Shown piece by piece: positions 34,940-43,919 of a stretch of DNA of 64,000 nt. The translations under genes were made by a program, and so were the position numbers. Source of the stretch: an uncultured Olleya sp. (GTDB taxonomy: Bacteria; Bacteroidota; Bacteroidia; Flavobacteriales; Flavobacteriaceae); contig CANNFD010000002.1 of the NCBI GenBank assembly GCA_947503885.1, forward strand, positions 248,001 to 312,000. The letters are read 5' to 3'. Each line of letters opens with the position of its first letter. Position 1 is the stretch's first letter. The notes under the pieces are model-generated. The model was not told where the DNA came from. It saw only the letters and a list, made by a program, of their open reading frames with translations, and made no database searches.

Positions 34940-35419
34940 TTATATATTCTCAATATAATTTTTTATACTTTTTTCATCCATTTGCACTAAAAACCAATCT
35001 TTTAAAAGGGTTGCGCCTTTACTTTGGTAAAACTTAATTGCTGGTTCATTCCAATCTAAAACTTCCCAACAGATTCGTTTTACACCTAGACTATAGCCAT
35101 ACTTAATAACTTCATCTAAAAGTAATGTGCCAAGCCCTTCTCCTCTATACTCATCTTTTACAATTAAATCTTCTAAATGTACAGTTTGACCTTTCCATGT
35201 AGAAAAACGAAGATAAATTAATGCTATAGCTACTATTTCCCCCTCTTTTTCAGCAACAAAACATGTAAATAATGGTTGTTTACCAAAACCATATTCTAAT
35301 AAATCTGCTTCAGTAACAATTACTGCATCAGGTTCTTTTTCATAAACAGCTAACATTTTAATTAAGCCAAGTATAGCTGAAACATCCCTCTTTTCGGCAA
35401 AACGAATAGTAAATTTCAT
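34940..35419 (-). CDS. GNAT family N-acetyltransferase
   Basis: A 159-residue protein of the diamine/thialysine acetyltransferase-like GNAT group: 'FTIRFAEKRDVSAILGLI', acetyl-CoA loop 'LIVKDEYRGEGLGTLLL' (RxxGxG) and 'ICWEVLDWNEPAIKFYQSKGA'. The acceptor substrate may be a polyamine or lysine analogue. Its stop abuts the aspartate kinase start, so the two are co-transcribed, perhaps a lysine-metabolism link. Confidence 0.9.
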   Translation of the reverse strand: MKFTIRFAEKRDVSAILGLIKMLAVYEKEPDAVIVTEADLLEYGFGKQPLFTCFVAEKEGEIVAIALIYLRFSTWKGQTVHLEDLIVKDEYRGEGLGTLLLDEVIKYGYSLGVKRICWEVLDWNEPAIKFYQSKGATLLKDWFLVQMDEKSIKNYIENI

Positions 35420-35538
35420 AAAACTTTAATTTAATCAAATATAGTTTAAGAATTAATAGTAAACCAAATTATGAACAACTACAACGTTATAATTGCTAAA
35501 AAATACGATATTTGCGCAAACAACTACATTTAGAACAC

Positions 35539-36546
35539 ATGTCTAAAAAAAATCAAACGCTAGGAGAATTTATAATAGATAATCAAGCGTCTTTTAAGTA
35601 CACCTCTGGAGAGCTTTCTCGATTAATAAACTCAATTCGTTTAGCTGCCAAGGTAGTAAACCACGAAGTAAACAAAGCAGGTCTTGTTGATATTATTGGA
35701 GCTGCTGGAGATACAAACATCCAAGGTGAAGACCAACAAAAATTAGATGTTTATGCTAACGAAAAATTTATCCAAACCTTAACTAATCGTAATATTGTTT
35801 GTGGTATTGCAAGTGAGGAGGAAGATGATTTTATTACCATTAACAGTCAGGATGATAACAATCAAAATAAATATGTTGTCTTAATGGACCCCTTAGACGG
35901 ATCATCAAATATTGATGTTAATGTGTCTGTAGGTACTATTTTTTCTGTTTATAGACGTGTTACTCCTGTTGGAACACCAGTGACTATTGAAGACTTTTTA
36001 CAACCTGGCAACCAACAAGTCGCTGCAGGATATGTTGTTTACGGTACCTCGACAATGCTAGTATACACAACAGGTCATGGTGTTAATGGATTTACTTTAA
36101 ATCCTGCAATCGGAACTTTTTACTTATCTCATCCAGACATGCAGTTTCCTGAAGATGGAAACATTTACTCTGTAAACGAGGGTAATTATACACATTTCCC
36201 ACAGGGTGTAAAAAACTACATTAAATATTGCCAAATGGAAGAAGGTGATCGACCATATACCTCAAGATATATTGGATCATTAGTTTCAGATTTTCATAGA
36301 AACATGATTAAAGGAGGTATTTATATGTACCCAAAAAGTTCTAAAAACGAAGATGGTAAGTTAAGATTACTTTATGAGTGTAACCCTATGGCGTTTATTG
36401 CAGAACAGGCCAATGGAAAAGCTAGTAATGGTTTTAAAAGAATTATGGATATAGAACCTACAGAGTTACACCAACGTGTTCCTTTTTTCTGCGGAAGTAA
36501 AAACATGGTACTCAAAGCAGAAGAGTTTATGCAAAAGACCAATTAA
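35539..36546 (+). CDS. fbp: Fructose-1,6-bisphosphatase, class I
   Basis: About 335 residues. '[20 protein letters not shown]' is the metal-binding signature, 'EEEDD' the upstream acidic cluster and 'GGIYMYP' with '[18 protein letters not shown]' the sugar site. It hydrolyses fructose 1,6-bisphosphate in gluconeogenesis. The ORF track starts at a TTG (35512) that sits in promoter-like sequence (ATATTTGCG); ATG 35539 ([12 protein letters not shown]) fits the family start. Confidence 0.95.
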   Translation: MSKKNQTLGEFIIDNQASFKYTSGELSRLINSIRLAAKVVNHEVNKAGLVDIIGAAGDTNIQGEDQQKLDVYANEKFIQTLTNRNIVCGIASEEEDDFITINSQDDNNQNKYVVLMDPLDGSSNIDVNVSVGTIFSVYRRVTPVGTPVTIEDFLQPGNQQVAAGYVVYGTSTMLVYTTGHGVNGFTLNPAIGTFYLSHPDMQFPEDGNIYSVNEGNYTHFPQGVKNYIKYCQMEEGDRPYTSRYIGSLVSDFHRNMIKGGIYMYPKSSKNEDGKLRLLYECNPMAFIAEQANGKASNGFKRIMDIEPTELHQRVPFFCGSKNMVLKAEEFMQKTN

Positions 36547-36570
36547 ATGTTAATATGTCCTATTTTTTGT

Positions 36571-36578
36571 TATTTTTG
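36571..36578 (+). promoter_or_regulatory. Candidate -7 box (TATTTTTG) for the GTPase/kinase operon
   Basis: TATTTTTG fits TAnnTTTG, 17 bp before the first ATG of the operon. A short leader would result. No clear -33 element. Confidence 0.35.
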
Positions 36579-36595
36579 ATATATAAATTATCCTA

Positions 36596-36952
36596 ATGGC
36601 AAAGACAGACAAAATCAACGAAACAAACATGCAAAATTCATCTGAAGCTACTTCTAAGATAGATGCAATTAAACAACTTATTTTTGGTGAAAACATGCAG
36701 GCTTACGATAGTGAGTTTGAAACACTAAAGAAAGATATTCTTAGTAAAAAGCAAGAATTAGAAGCATTAATGGAAGAGGTAAAGTCTGAGTTACTTCAAA
36801 ATATTGACAACCTAAGTACAGATATCAATATTAGAATTACAGAACTTGAAAACTCTTTTGAAGACAAAGCAGACGCTTTAAACCAAAGCAAGGTTGACCG
36901 TAAATTACTTGGCGAACTATTTACAAAATTAGGCGAAAAAATAAGTCAGTAA
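36596..36952 (+). CDS. Coiled-coil protein, first gene of the GTPase operon (118 aa)
   Basis: A 118-residue acidic protein; residues 40-118 are heptad-rich ('SEFETLKKDILSKKQELEAL', 'DINIRITELENSFEDKADAL'). No signal peptide or membrane segment, so it is cytosolic. No family name recognised. 15 bp separate it from the next gene, and the four genes to 39799 read as one operon, so it may be a scaffold or adaptor for the GTPase module. Confidence 0.75.
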   Translation: MAKTDKINETNMQNSSEATSKIDAIKQLIFGENMQAYDSEFETLKKDILSKKQELEALMEEVKSELLQNIDNLSTDINIRITELENSFEDKADALNQSKVDRKLLGELFTKLGEKISQ

Positions 36953-36967
36953 TAACTTGATTTACTA

Positions 36968-37786
36968 ATGAATCAAGAAGATAAATTAAAGATTTTAAAA
37001 GACATCTTACTTAAAGATGAGCATGAGTATGCCTTGTCCATAGAAGAGAAACTTTTAAAACTTGAAGACTTAATTACCAAGCAAAATAATTTATCAAAGC
37101 ATATAGACCCTATCCTAGAAGAAAAACTAGAAGAGTTTATAAAAGAAATGCCAAAAACATTAGGCCCAACTATTACACAAACCTTAAAGGAGGAAATTAA
37201 AAACTCTCAAGATGCTGTAGTAGAAGCGCTTTACCCTATCATGGGTAAAATGATTAAAAAATATATCCAGAAAGAAATCCAAATACTTTCAGACAATATA
37301 AACAAAAGTGTAAACAACACTTTTTCTTTTGAAGCATTTAAAAGAAAATTTTGGTCAAAAAAGACAGGGGTTTCTGAAGCTGACTTAATATTACAAAATC
37401 AGTTTAAGCCTAAAATAGAACAAATAATGGTCATTGAAAGTGGTTCTGGTTTAATCGTGTCTGAGTATTCTAAGACTAAAGATATAGATCAGGACACTGT
37501 AGCAGGAATGTTAACAGCTATAAAAAGCTTTGCACAGGATGCTTTTACTGCCGAAATGCAAAATTTAGAGTATATTGAGTATGAAAATTACCATATACAT
37601 CTTCAAAACTTCTCTAATTATTACATTGCTGTAGCTATTTCTGGAGCACTGACCGCAACATTTAGAAGCAAACTTGAAGATAAATTGTTAGATTTTGCAC
37701 AAAATATTATAAATAAAACCGATTTAAAAAATAGCGATATTTTTAACTCTAAATTAAAAGCCTACTTTGAAAATGAAGATATCTAA
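36968..37786 (+). CDS. Helical protein with C-terminal roadblock/longin-like domain (272 aa)
   Basis: Residues 1-130 are long helices ('EEKLLKLEDLITKQNN', 'VEALYPIMGKMIKKYIQKEI'). Residues about 150-250 look like a roadblock/longin-type alpha/beta sensor domain: 'IEQIMVIESGSGLIVSEYSK' (two strands), 'DTVAGMLTAIKSFAQDAF' (helix), then 'YIEYENYHIHLQNFSNYYIAVAISG' (three strands). The same N-terminal plan precedes OmpA domains in some bacteria, but no OmpA domain is present here. Roadblock proteins such as MglB often act as GAPs or co-regulators of small GTPases, and the next gene encodes one. The role is inferred from this pairing. Confidence 0.65.
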   Translation: MNQEDKLKILKDILLKDEHEYALSIEEKLLKLEDLITKQNNLSKHIDPILEEKLEEFIKEMPKTLGPTITQTLKEEIKNSQDAVVEALYPIMGKMIKKYIQKEIQILSDNINKSVNNTFSFEAFKRKFWSKKTGVSEADLILQNQFKPKIEQIMVIESGSGLIVSEYSKTKDIDQDTVAGMLTAIKSFAQDAFTAEMQNLEYIEYENYHIHLQNFSNYYIAVAISGALTATFRSKLEDKLLDFAQNIINKTDLKNSDIFNSKLKAYFENEDI

Positions 37787-38279
37787 AAAAATAGTTTTAA
37801 TAGGTCACTTTGGTGTCGGAAAATCATCCTTAATTAGACGATTTGTTGAAGACACTTTTAGCGAAGACTATAAAGTAACTATTGGTGTACATGTTTTAAA
37901 AAAGGAAGTTACTATACCTGAAACAAATGATGACATCACACTTGTAATTTGGGATCTTGAAGGTAATGACGACATTACTAACACAAGACCGTCTTATCTT
38001 ATTGGCACAAACGGATTTTTGTATGTGTTTGATATGACAAGACCTACCACTTACGAGAAATTAGAATTTGACCTTAACTACATAAAAGAGCGTTACCCAA
38101 ACATCCCAATGCGAGTTATAGGTAATAAAAAAGATTTAGTAACAAACGAGTTTATAAAGCAAAATAAAGACGTTTTTGGACGTTTTGTAGATTTTTACAC
38201 TAGTGCTAAGTCTGGAAAAAATGTAGACGATGTTTTTTCTAATTTAGCGCAAGCTTTACTTAAAGAAGCAAAAAAATAA
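37773..38279 (+). CDS. Ras/Rab-like small GTPase
   Basis: A 168-residue GTPase. G1 'GHFGVGKSSL', switch I Thr in 'YKVTIGV', G3 'WDLEGND', G4 'GNKKDL' and G5 'TSAKSG' are all present in order, with a Ras-type core and no extra domain. At the position of Ras Gly12 there is Phe, and at Gln61 there is Asn, so intrinsic hydrolysis is probably slow. The ATG at 37773 is preferred to the TTG at 37767. The gene overlaps the roadblock-like gene by 14 bp and its stop overlaps the kinase ATG by one base, so all are tightly coupled. Confidence 0.9.
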   Translation: MKISKKIVLIGHFGVGKSSLIRRFVEDTFSEDYKVTIGVHVLKKEVTIPETNDDITLVIWDLEGNDDITNTRPSYLIGTNGFLYVFDMTRPTTYEKLEFDLNYIKERYPNIPMRVIGNKKDLVTNEFIKQNKDVFGRFVDFYTSAKSGKNVDDVFSNLAQALLKEAKK

Positions 38280-39799
38280 TGTTAGAGCAGTACAAAAAAG
38301 AGCATTCACAATCAGTCAATCAGTATATTATTGTCCAATTAGACGGAACAGTAGTAGAGTCTGACGACGTTATTTTTCCAAAAATAGTTGGTAAAAACAT
38401 CTCAACTATTCATCCTTTTTTTGAAAGCATACACGACGCTTTAAAAGAAAACAATAAAAGACATATCTTTTCTTGTATCCATTTAACAAATACAAATAAC
38501 CAAACAATAATAACAGATGTTATTATTAAAACATTTGATGGCAAAAAGCTACCTCTTATTGTTATATTAGACTTAACTGTACATTACAATAATTACCAAA
38601 CTACAGCACAGGTAAGAAATGAATCTGTAATAAACTCGCAAATTCTAGAATTAAAAAATGAGTACCTTCAAGAAAAGGAAGCGTTTAAAAACACTTTTAT
38701 TGCTAATTTTAGTCATGAGTTAAGAGACCCGTTAACAGGTATATTAACTTTTTCAGACATACTAAAAAAGACAAACTTGAGTGATGAGCAGCTTAACTAC
38801 TTAAAAGTAATAGACTCTTCATCAAACTATTTAAAACAATTAATAGAGGATATTTTAGACATCTCTAAAATTGAAGCAGGTAAATTAGAATTAGTAATTA
38901 AGCCTTTTAATATAAGAGAATTATTAGAAGACATTAAAAATGTTTTCACAATAAAAGCACAACAAAAAGATTTAGAGCTGATAACTAATTTTAACGATAA
39001 TTTACCAGAGATAATTGGTGGAGACGCCTTAAGATTAAGACAAGTTTTATCAAACTTATTAGAAAACGCTATCAAATTTACCGAAGTCGGCACCATTACA
39101 TTTAATGTTTCACTTAACCAAATCAGAGCCCAAAAAGCAAGTATTCATTTTCAAATAATAGATACCGGAATAGGTATCCCAAAAGAAAAAACAGAAGACA
39201 TCTTTACCAGTTTTACCCAACTTAATAATGCACAAGTCTATAAAGGTGCTGGATTAGGTTTGGCAATAGCAAAACACCTAGTCAGTTTAACACATAGTAA
39301 GATTAGCGTAGATTCTACAGTAGGAGAAGGCAGTACGTTTTCTACTAACATCAATTTTGTTTTAGACCACAGTTATAAAAACATACCTAAAACTAAAGAG
39401 AAAACTTCGAGACCAAAATCAGATAAAAAGTACAGTATACTTTTAGTTGAAGATTCAGAAATCACCCAATTATCAATATTAAAAATATTAGCCTCAAAAG
39501 GTAATTACTTTTTAGATATTGTAACAAAAGGAGAAGACGTTATTCCTCGAATAGAAAACTCAGAATTTGATTTAGTATTAATGGATATTAAATTACCAAA
39601 CAGTTTTGGAGACGAGATTACTAAGCTAATTAGAAAAATGCCAGAACGCGAGCACAAAAAGGTACCAGTAATAGCACTGACTGCCCGAGTTATGAAAGAC
39701 GATTTAAAACGTTATAAAAAAGCAGGCATAAACGACGTAATAAAAAAGCCTTTTAACGAAGACGCCTTAATGTCCAAAATAGAAGAATATTTAAAATAA
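38279..39799 (+). CDS. Hybrid histidine kinase/response regulator (PAS-like, HisKA, HATPase, REC)
   Basis: A 506-residue cytosolic hybrid kinase with no membrane segment. Residues 10-110 are PAS-like; a short coiled coil leads to HisKA with phosphoacceptor His in 'FSHELRDPLTGIL' (about 145), N box 'LLENAIKFT', G1 'DTGIGIP', G2 'GAGLGLAI', then a REC domain at about 385-505 with 'LLVEDSE', the phospho-Asp in 'DLVLMDIKLP', 'ALTARV' and 'IKKPF'. The usual T after HELR is D here. No DNA-binding output exists, so signal leaves by protein contact, possibly with the GTPase encoded just upstream. Confidence 0.92.
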   Translation: MLEQYKKEHSQSVNQYIIVQLDGTVVESDDVIFPKIVGKNISTIHPFFESIHDALKENNKRHIFSCIHLTNTNNQTIITDVIIKTFDGKKLPLIVILDLTVHYNNYQTTAQVRNESVINSQILELKNEYLQEKEAFKNTFIANFSHELRDPLTGILTFSDILKKTNLSDEQLNYLKVIDSSSNYLKQLIEDILDISKIEAGKLELVIKPFNIRELLEDIKNVFTIKAQQKDLELITNFNDNLPEIIGGDALRLRQVLSNLLENAIKFTEVGTITFNVSLNQIRAQKASIHFQIIDTGIGIPKEKTEDIFTSFTQLNNAQVYKGAGLGLAIAKHLVSLTHSKISVDSTVGEGSTFSTNINFVLDHSYKNIPKTKEKTSRPKSDKKYSILLVEDSEITQLSILKILASKGNYFLDIVTKGEDVIPRIENSEFDLVLMDIKLPNSFGDEITKLIRKMPEREHKKVPVIALTARVMKDDLKRYKKAGINDVIKKPFNEDALMSKIEEYLK

Positions 39800-39832
39800 A
39801 AAAAAGCGAACTTTTAAGTTCGCTTTTTTTAT
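39799..39832 (+). terminator. Terminator of the GTPase/kinase operon
   Basis: AAAAAAGCGAACTT - TTAAGTTCGCTTTTTTT; also positioned to end the convergent TerB-like gene. Confidence 0.9.
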
Positions 39833-39850
39833 ATATCTAAACCAGAAATA

Positions 39851-40282
39851 TTATCTATTCATAGTTTTAATTTCATCTGTAAAAGTATCCAAATCAACAC
39901 CTTCATGCACCAACTCTAAAGCCTTGTGTGTAACATACTTAGCATTACTAGATTTAAATCCTAAACCAACACATAAACGCTCTAAAATAGCAGTCTGTTT
40001 AGGCCCTTCAATATGATCAGCCCAAACCATTCTAGCCAAATCATATAAACGCTCTAAACGCTGATCGTAAGAGGTTGGAGGGTTAATTGGGTGCTCTTTA
40101 TAATCTATTAAGATCTGCTCATATTCGCCTTCACTAATATCTAAATTACGTGCTAAACGATCTAAAAACGCTTTCTCAGCCTCACTAATCACACCATCAC
40201 TCATCGCTACACGTACAATTGCAGCAAAATGATCCTCATTACGCTTTTTAAATCCACTATCGAATAAATCTGAAAATGACAT
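39851..40282 (-). CDS. TerB-like protein (DjlA-type co-chaperone N-terminal domain)
   Basis: A 143-residue all-helical acidic protein: 'FAAIVRVAMSDGVISEAEKAFLDRLA' holds the TerB metal-binding type motif (D-G-x-x-x-x-x-E). 'LYDLARMVWADHIEGPKQTAIL' is the second half with a repeated D..E pattern. TerB domains bind metal and associate with membranes; a role in tellurite resistance should not be assumed. Single-gene unit. Confidence 0.85.
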   Translation of the reverse strand: MSFSDLFDSGFKKRNEDHFAAIVRVAMSDGVISEAEKAFLDRLARNLDISEGEYEQILIDYKEHPINPPTSYDQRLERLYDLARMVWADHIEGPKQTAILERLCVGLGFKSSNAKYVTHKALELVHEGVDLDTFTDEIKTMNR

Positions 40283-40357
40283 ACTATTTTATTTAATATT
40301 TAGACTACAAATATAGTTAAACCCCACACCTTTTAAAATTAAAAGTTTCTTTTTTTG

Positions 40358-40454
40358 GGCGTTTATTTTGCACCTTTTTAATTGGTGCAAAAAACCAGGC
40401 TCTCGTGGCTCGCTCTCTGCGAGGAGCTCAGACAAACCACTCCATCCTTAACGC
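40358..40454 (+). repeat. Intergenic palindromic repeat, copy B (GGGCGTTT...TTAACGC)
   Basis: Begins TTGGGCGTTT and ends ATCCTTAACGC like copy A, with two internal hairpins: TTTTGCACC/GGTGCAAAA and CTCGC-TCTCT-GCGAG. It is distinctly GC-richer than its surroundings and lies in the 264-bp gap between the TerB-like gene and mfd. No ORF. Confidence 0.6.
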
Positions 40455-40522
40455 ATCTGCCAATGGTAATTTTTAAAAAGTTAATTTTTGTAAATCTAAA
40501 AGCTATTATTTTAAGCATTGCT

Positions 40523-40530
40523 TATATTTG
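40523..40530 (+). promoter_or_regulatory. Candidate -7 box (TATATTTG) for mfd
   Basis: TATATTTG, 16 bp before the GTG start, fits TAnnTTTG; implies a very short leader. Confidence 0.45.
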
Positions 40531-40546
40531 CATAAACTAAAGTTAA

Positions 40547-43500
40547 GTGAGTAAAACCTTAATCTCGCAGACCTATTTACAGTCTTTGCAATTGCAAAAA
40601 CTGCAAACTGCTATTGCCCAAACCCAAAGTAAAACACATTTAAAAGGACTAGTAGGCTCTTCATTATCCTACATTATCACACAAAGTTTTAAAGAAACAC
40701 AACTTCCGTTTTTACTAATATTTAACGATAAAGAAGAAGCTGCTTTTTACCTAAACGACCTAGAACAACTAATCAATAAAACAGACGTCCTTTTTTATCC
40801 AGGCAGCTACCGCAGACCCTATCAAATAGAAGAAACCGATAATGCTAATGTCCTGTTACGTGCAGAGGTTTTAAACCGTATTAACTCGCGTAAAAAACCA
40901 GCTATAATAGTCACATATCCTGATGCATTATTTGAAAAAGTTGTCACCAGAAAAGAACTAGAACGTAACACCTTAAAAATTACTGTAAACGATAGTTTAT
41001 CAATAGATTTTGTTAACGAAATCCTTTTTGAATACAAATTTAAACGTGTCGATTTTGTAACAGAACCTGGAGAGTTTTCTGTACGTGGTGGAATTGTAGA
41101 TGTGTTTTCATTTAGTCATGACGAGCCTTATCGTATCGAGTTTTTTGGTGACGAGGTTGATAGTATCAGGACTTTTGATGTCGAGACCCAGCTGTCTACA
41201 GAGCAAATTAAAAAAATTAGCGTCATACCAAATGTTGCTAATAAATTAATGGACGAGTCAAGACAAAGCTTTTTAAAATACATAGCACAAAAAACAGTCG
41301 TATTTGGTAAAAACTTTGACTTAACCTTTGATCGTGTCGACGATTTTTTTGATAAAGCAATTGCTGCTTTTGTTAAACTTAACAAAGACATTAAACACGC
41401 AGAACCATTAGAGTTGTTTTGTAACGCTGCCGAACTTAAAAAGCAATTATTAGACTTTAGTATTGTGGAGCTTGGTAATAATACCGTTTTTAATACAACT
41501 CAAACCATACAACATAACACCACACCTCAACCTGCATTTAACAAGCAGTTTAATTTATTAATAGACAATTTAAACAGTAATCATAATAACGATTACACCA
41601 ATTATATAGCTTGCGTTAGCGAGCAGCAAGCCAAACGTTTTCATGATATTTTTGACGATGTAGAACAAGATGTACATTATCAAACCGTAACACTATCGTT
41701 ATACCAAGGGTTTATAGACCATGACAATAAAATTGTTGTGTATACAGACCATCAAATTTTTGAGCGTTATCATAAGTTTCATCTTAAAAATGGATATGCT
41801 AAAAAACAAGCCATTACATTAAAAGAGCTAACTAACCTTGATATTGGCGACTATGTAACACATATAGACCACGGGATTGGAAGGTTTGGTGGATTACAAA
41901 AAATAGATGTCGAGGGTAATAAGCAAGAAGCCATTAAGTTGGTTTATGGCGAGCGTGACGTGCTTTACCTAAGCATCCACTCGTTACATAAAATTACAAA
42001 GTTTAATGGTAAAGATGGTAAACCACCAAAGGTTTATAAATTAGGTAGTAAAGCATGGAAAACTCTTAAAGAAAAAACCAAATCTAGAGTTAAACATGTT
42101 GCTTTTAACCTTATCAAACTATATGCAAAGCGTAAATTAGAAAAAGGGTATCAATACAAACCTGATAGTTATTTACAACACGAGCTTGAAGCGTCTTTTA
42201 TTTATGAAGACACTCCGGATCAAATTACTGCAACTGCAGACATAAAAGCAGACATGGAAAGTGAGCGTCCAATGGACCGCTTAATCTGTGGGGATGTTGG
42301 TTTTGGAAAGACAGAAGTAGCCATTCGTGCTGCTTTTAAAGCAGTAGACAATGGTAAACAAGTCGCTATTTTGGTGCCAACAACTATTTTAGCGTTTCAA
42401 CATCATAAAACAATTACAGAGCGTTTAAAAGATTTTCCGGTAACTGTAGATTATGTTAACCGTTTTAGAACTGCTAAACAAAAACGCGAAACACTAGAAA
42501 AATTAGAAAAAGGGCATGTAGATATTATTATCGGTACCCACCAATTAGCAAGTAAAAATGTAAAATTTAAAGATTTAGGTTTACTGATAGTTGACGAGGA
42601 ACAAAAGTTTGGTGTCGCAGTAAAAGAAAAGCTAAAAACTTTAAAAGATAATGTGGATGTATTAACACTAACTGCTACTCCAATACCTAGAACGCTACAA
42701 TTTAGTTTAATGGCAGCAAGAGATTTATCGGTTATTACTACGCCACCACCAAACCGATATCCAATAGAAAGTCACGTTATTAGATTTACAGAAGATGCAA
42801 TTAGAGACGCTGTAAGTTATGAGATTGAACGTGGCGGTCAAATCTATTTTATTCATAATCGTATAGAAAATATCCGTGAAGTCGCAGGGCTAATCCAGCG
42901 TTTAGTGCCTGATGCTAAAATAGGGATTGGACATGGACAATTGGAAGGCAAAAAATTAGAAAATTTGATGCTTAGTTTTATGGATGGCGAATTTGATGTT
43001 TTAGTAAGCACAACAATTATCGAAAGTGGTTTAGATGTCCCTAATGCAAATACCATTTTTATAAATAACGCCAATAACTTTGGATTAAGTGATTTGCACC
43101 AAATGCGTGGTCGTGTTGGACGTAGCAATAAAAAAGCCTTCTGCTATTTTATAACTCCAGAATACTCTGCAATGACTGACGATGCTAGAAAACGTATCCA
43201 AGCTTTAGAGCAATTTACAGAGCTAGGAAGTGGCTTTAATATTGCAATGAAAGATTTAGAAATACGTGGCGCAGGAGATTTATTAGGTGGCGAGCAAAGT
43301 GGGTTTATTAACGAAATTGGTTTTGATACCTATCAAAAAATCCTAAATGAAGCGATTGAAGAGCTAAAAGAAAATGAGTTTAAGGACTTGTATAACGAAC
43401 CATTAGAAGATAAAGAATACGTTAAGGATATTACTATTGACACAGATATGGAATTATTATTTCCTGATGATTATGTTAATAATATTGCTGAAAGATTAAG

Positions 43501-43885
43501 TCTGTACACACAGCTAAACAACTTTAAAACAGAAGCTGAATTAACCGAATTTGAAACACAACTTGTCGATCGTTTTGGAGAACTACCAACACAAGTCGTA
43601 GACTTAATAAATAGTGTACGTATCAAATGGATTGCTACTAAATTAGGAGTTGAAAAAGTAATAATGAAAAAAGGCAAACTAATTTGTTATTTTATAAATG
43701 ACCAAAAAAGTAGTTTTTATCAAAGTCCTAACTTTTCTAAACTTTTACAATACGTACAATCGCATCCACAAGCTTGTAAAATGAAAGAAAAACAAACCAG
43801 AAATGGCTTACGTTTATTACTTACCTTTGAAAACATTAAAACGGTCAAAAAAGCACTAAACGCTTTACAACCTATTTTGGAATAG
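40547..43885 (+). CDS. mfd: Transcription-repair coupling factor
   Basis: A 1112-residue ATP-dependent translocase that removes stalled RNA polymerase and recruits UvrA. UvrB-like N-terminal domains (1-330), RNAP-interaction/CarD domain 'DIGDYVTHIDHGIGRFGGL' (about 430-500), then helicase motifs 'GDVGFGKTEVAIRAAF' (Walker A), 'DEEQKFGV' (motif II), 'TLTATPIPRTLQ' and 'MRGRVGRSNKKAF' (motif VI), and a C-terminal TRCF domain. The start is GTG. Confidence 0.97.
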   Translation: MSKTLISQTYLQSLQLQKLQTAIAQTQSKTHLKGLVGSSLSYIITQSFKETQLPFLLIFNDKEEAAFYLNDLEQLINKTDVLFYPGSYRRPYQIEETDNANVLLRAEVLNRINSRKKPAIIVTYPDALFEKVVTRKELERNTLKITVNDSLSIDFVNEILFEYKFKRVDFVTEPGEFSVRGGIVDVFSFSHDEPYRIEFFGDEVDSIRTFDVETQLSTEQIKKISVIPNVANKLMDESRQSFLKYIAQKTVVFGKNFDLTFDRVDDFFDKAIAAFVKLNKDIKHAEPLELFCNAAELKKQLLDFSIVELGNNTVFNTTQTIQHNTTPQPAFNKQFNLLIDNLNSNHNNDYTNYIACVSEQQAKRFHDIFDDVEQDVHYQTVTLSLYQGFIDHDNKIVVYTDHQIFERYHKFHLKNGYAKKQAITLKELTNLDIGDYVTHIDHGIGRFGGLQKIDVEGNKQEAIKLVYGERDVLYLSIHSLHKITKFNGKDGKPPKVYKLGSKAWKTLKEKTKSRVKHVAFNLIKLYAKRKLEKGYQYKPDSYLQHELEASFIYEDTPDQITATADIKADMESERPMDRLICGDVGFGKTEVAIRAAFKAVDNGKQVAILVPTTILAFQHHKTITERLKDFPVTVDYVNRFRTAKQKRETLEKLEKGHVDIIIGTHQLASKNVKFKDLGLLIVDEEQKFGVAVKEKLKTLKDNVDVLTLTATPIPRTLQFSLMAARDLSVITTPPPNRYPIESHVIRFTEDAIRDAVSYEIERGGQIYFIHNRIENIREVAGLIQRLVPDAKIGIGHGQLEGKKLENLMLSFMDGEFDVLVSTTIIESGLDVPNANTIFINNANNFGLSDLHQMRGRVGRSNKKAFCYFITPEYSAMTDDARKRIQALEQFTELGSGFNIAMKDLEIRGAGDLLGGEQSGFINEIGFDTYQKILNEAIEELKENEFKDLYNEPLEDKEYVKDITIDTDMELLFPDDYVNNIAERLSLYTQLNNFKTEAELTEFETQLVDRFGELPTQVVDLINSVRIKWIATKLGVEKVIMKKGKLICYFINDQKSSFYQSPNFSKLLQYVQSHPQACKMKEKQTRNGLRLLLTFENIKTVKKALNALQPILE

Positions 43886-43919
43886 TTTTTGAAATTATAA
43901 TAAAAAATCATAGATAATA

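Noticed and set aside
37767-37772. TTG start for the small GTPase
   Set aside because: ATG at 37773 follows two codons later and fits the usual distance to the P-loop.
39851-40282. Tellurite resistance gene
   Set aside because: TerB-like domains occur widely without resistance function and no other ter genes are nearby.
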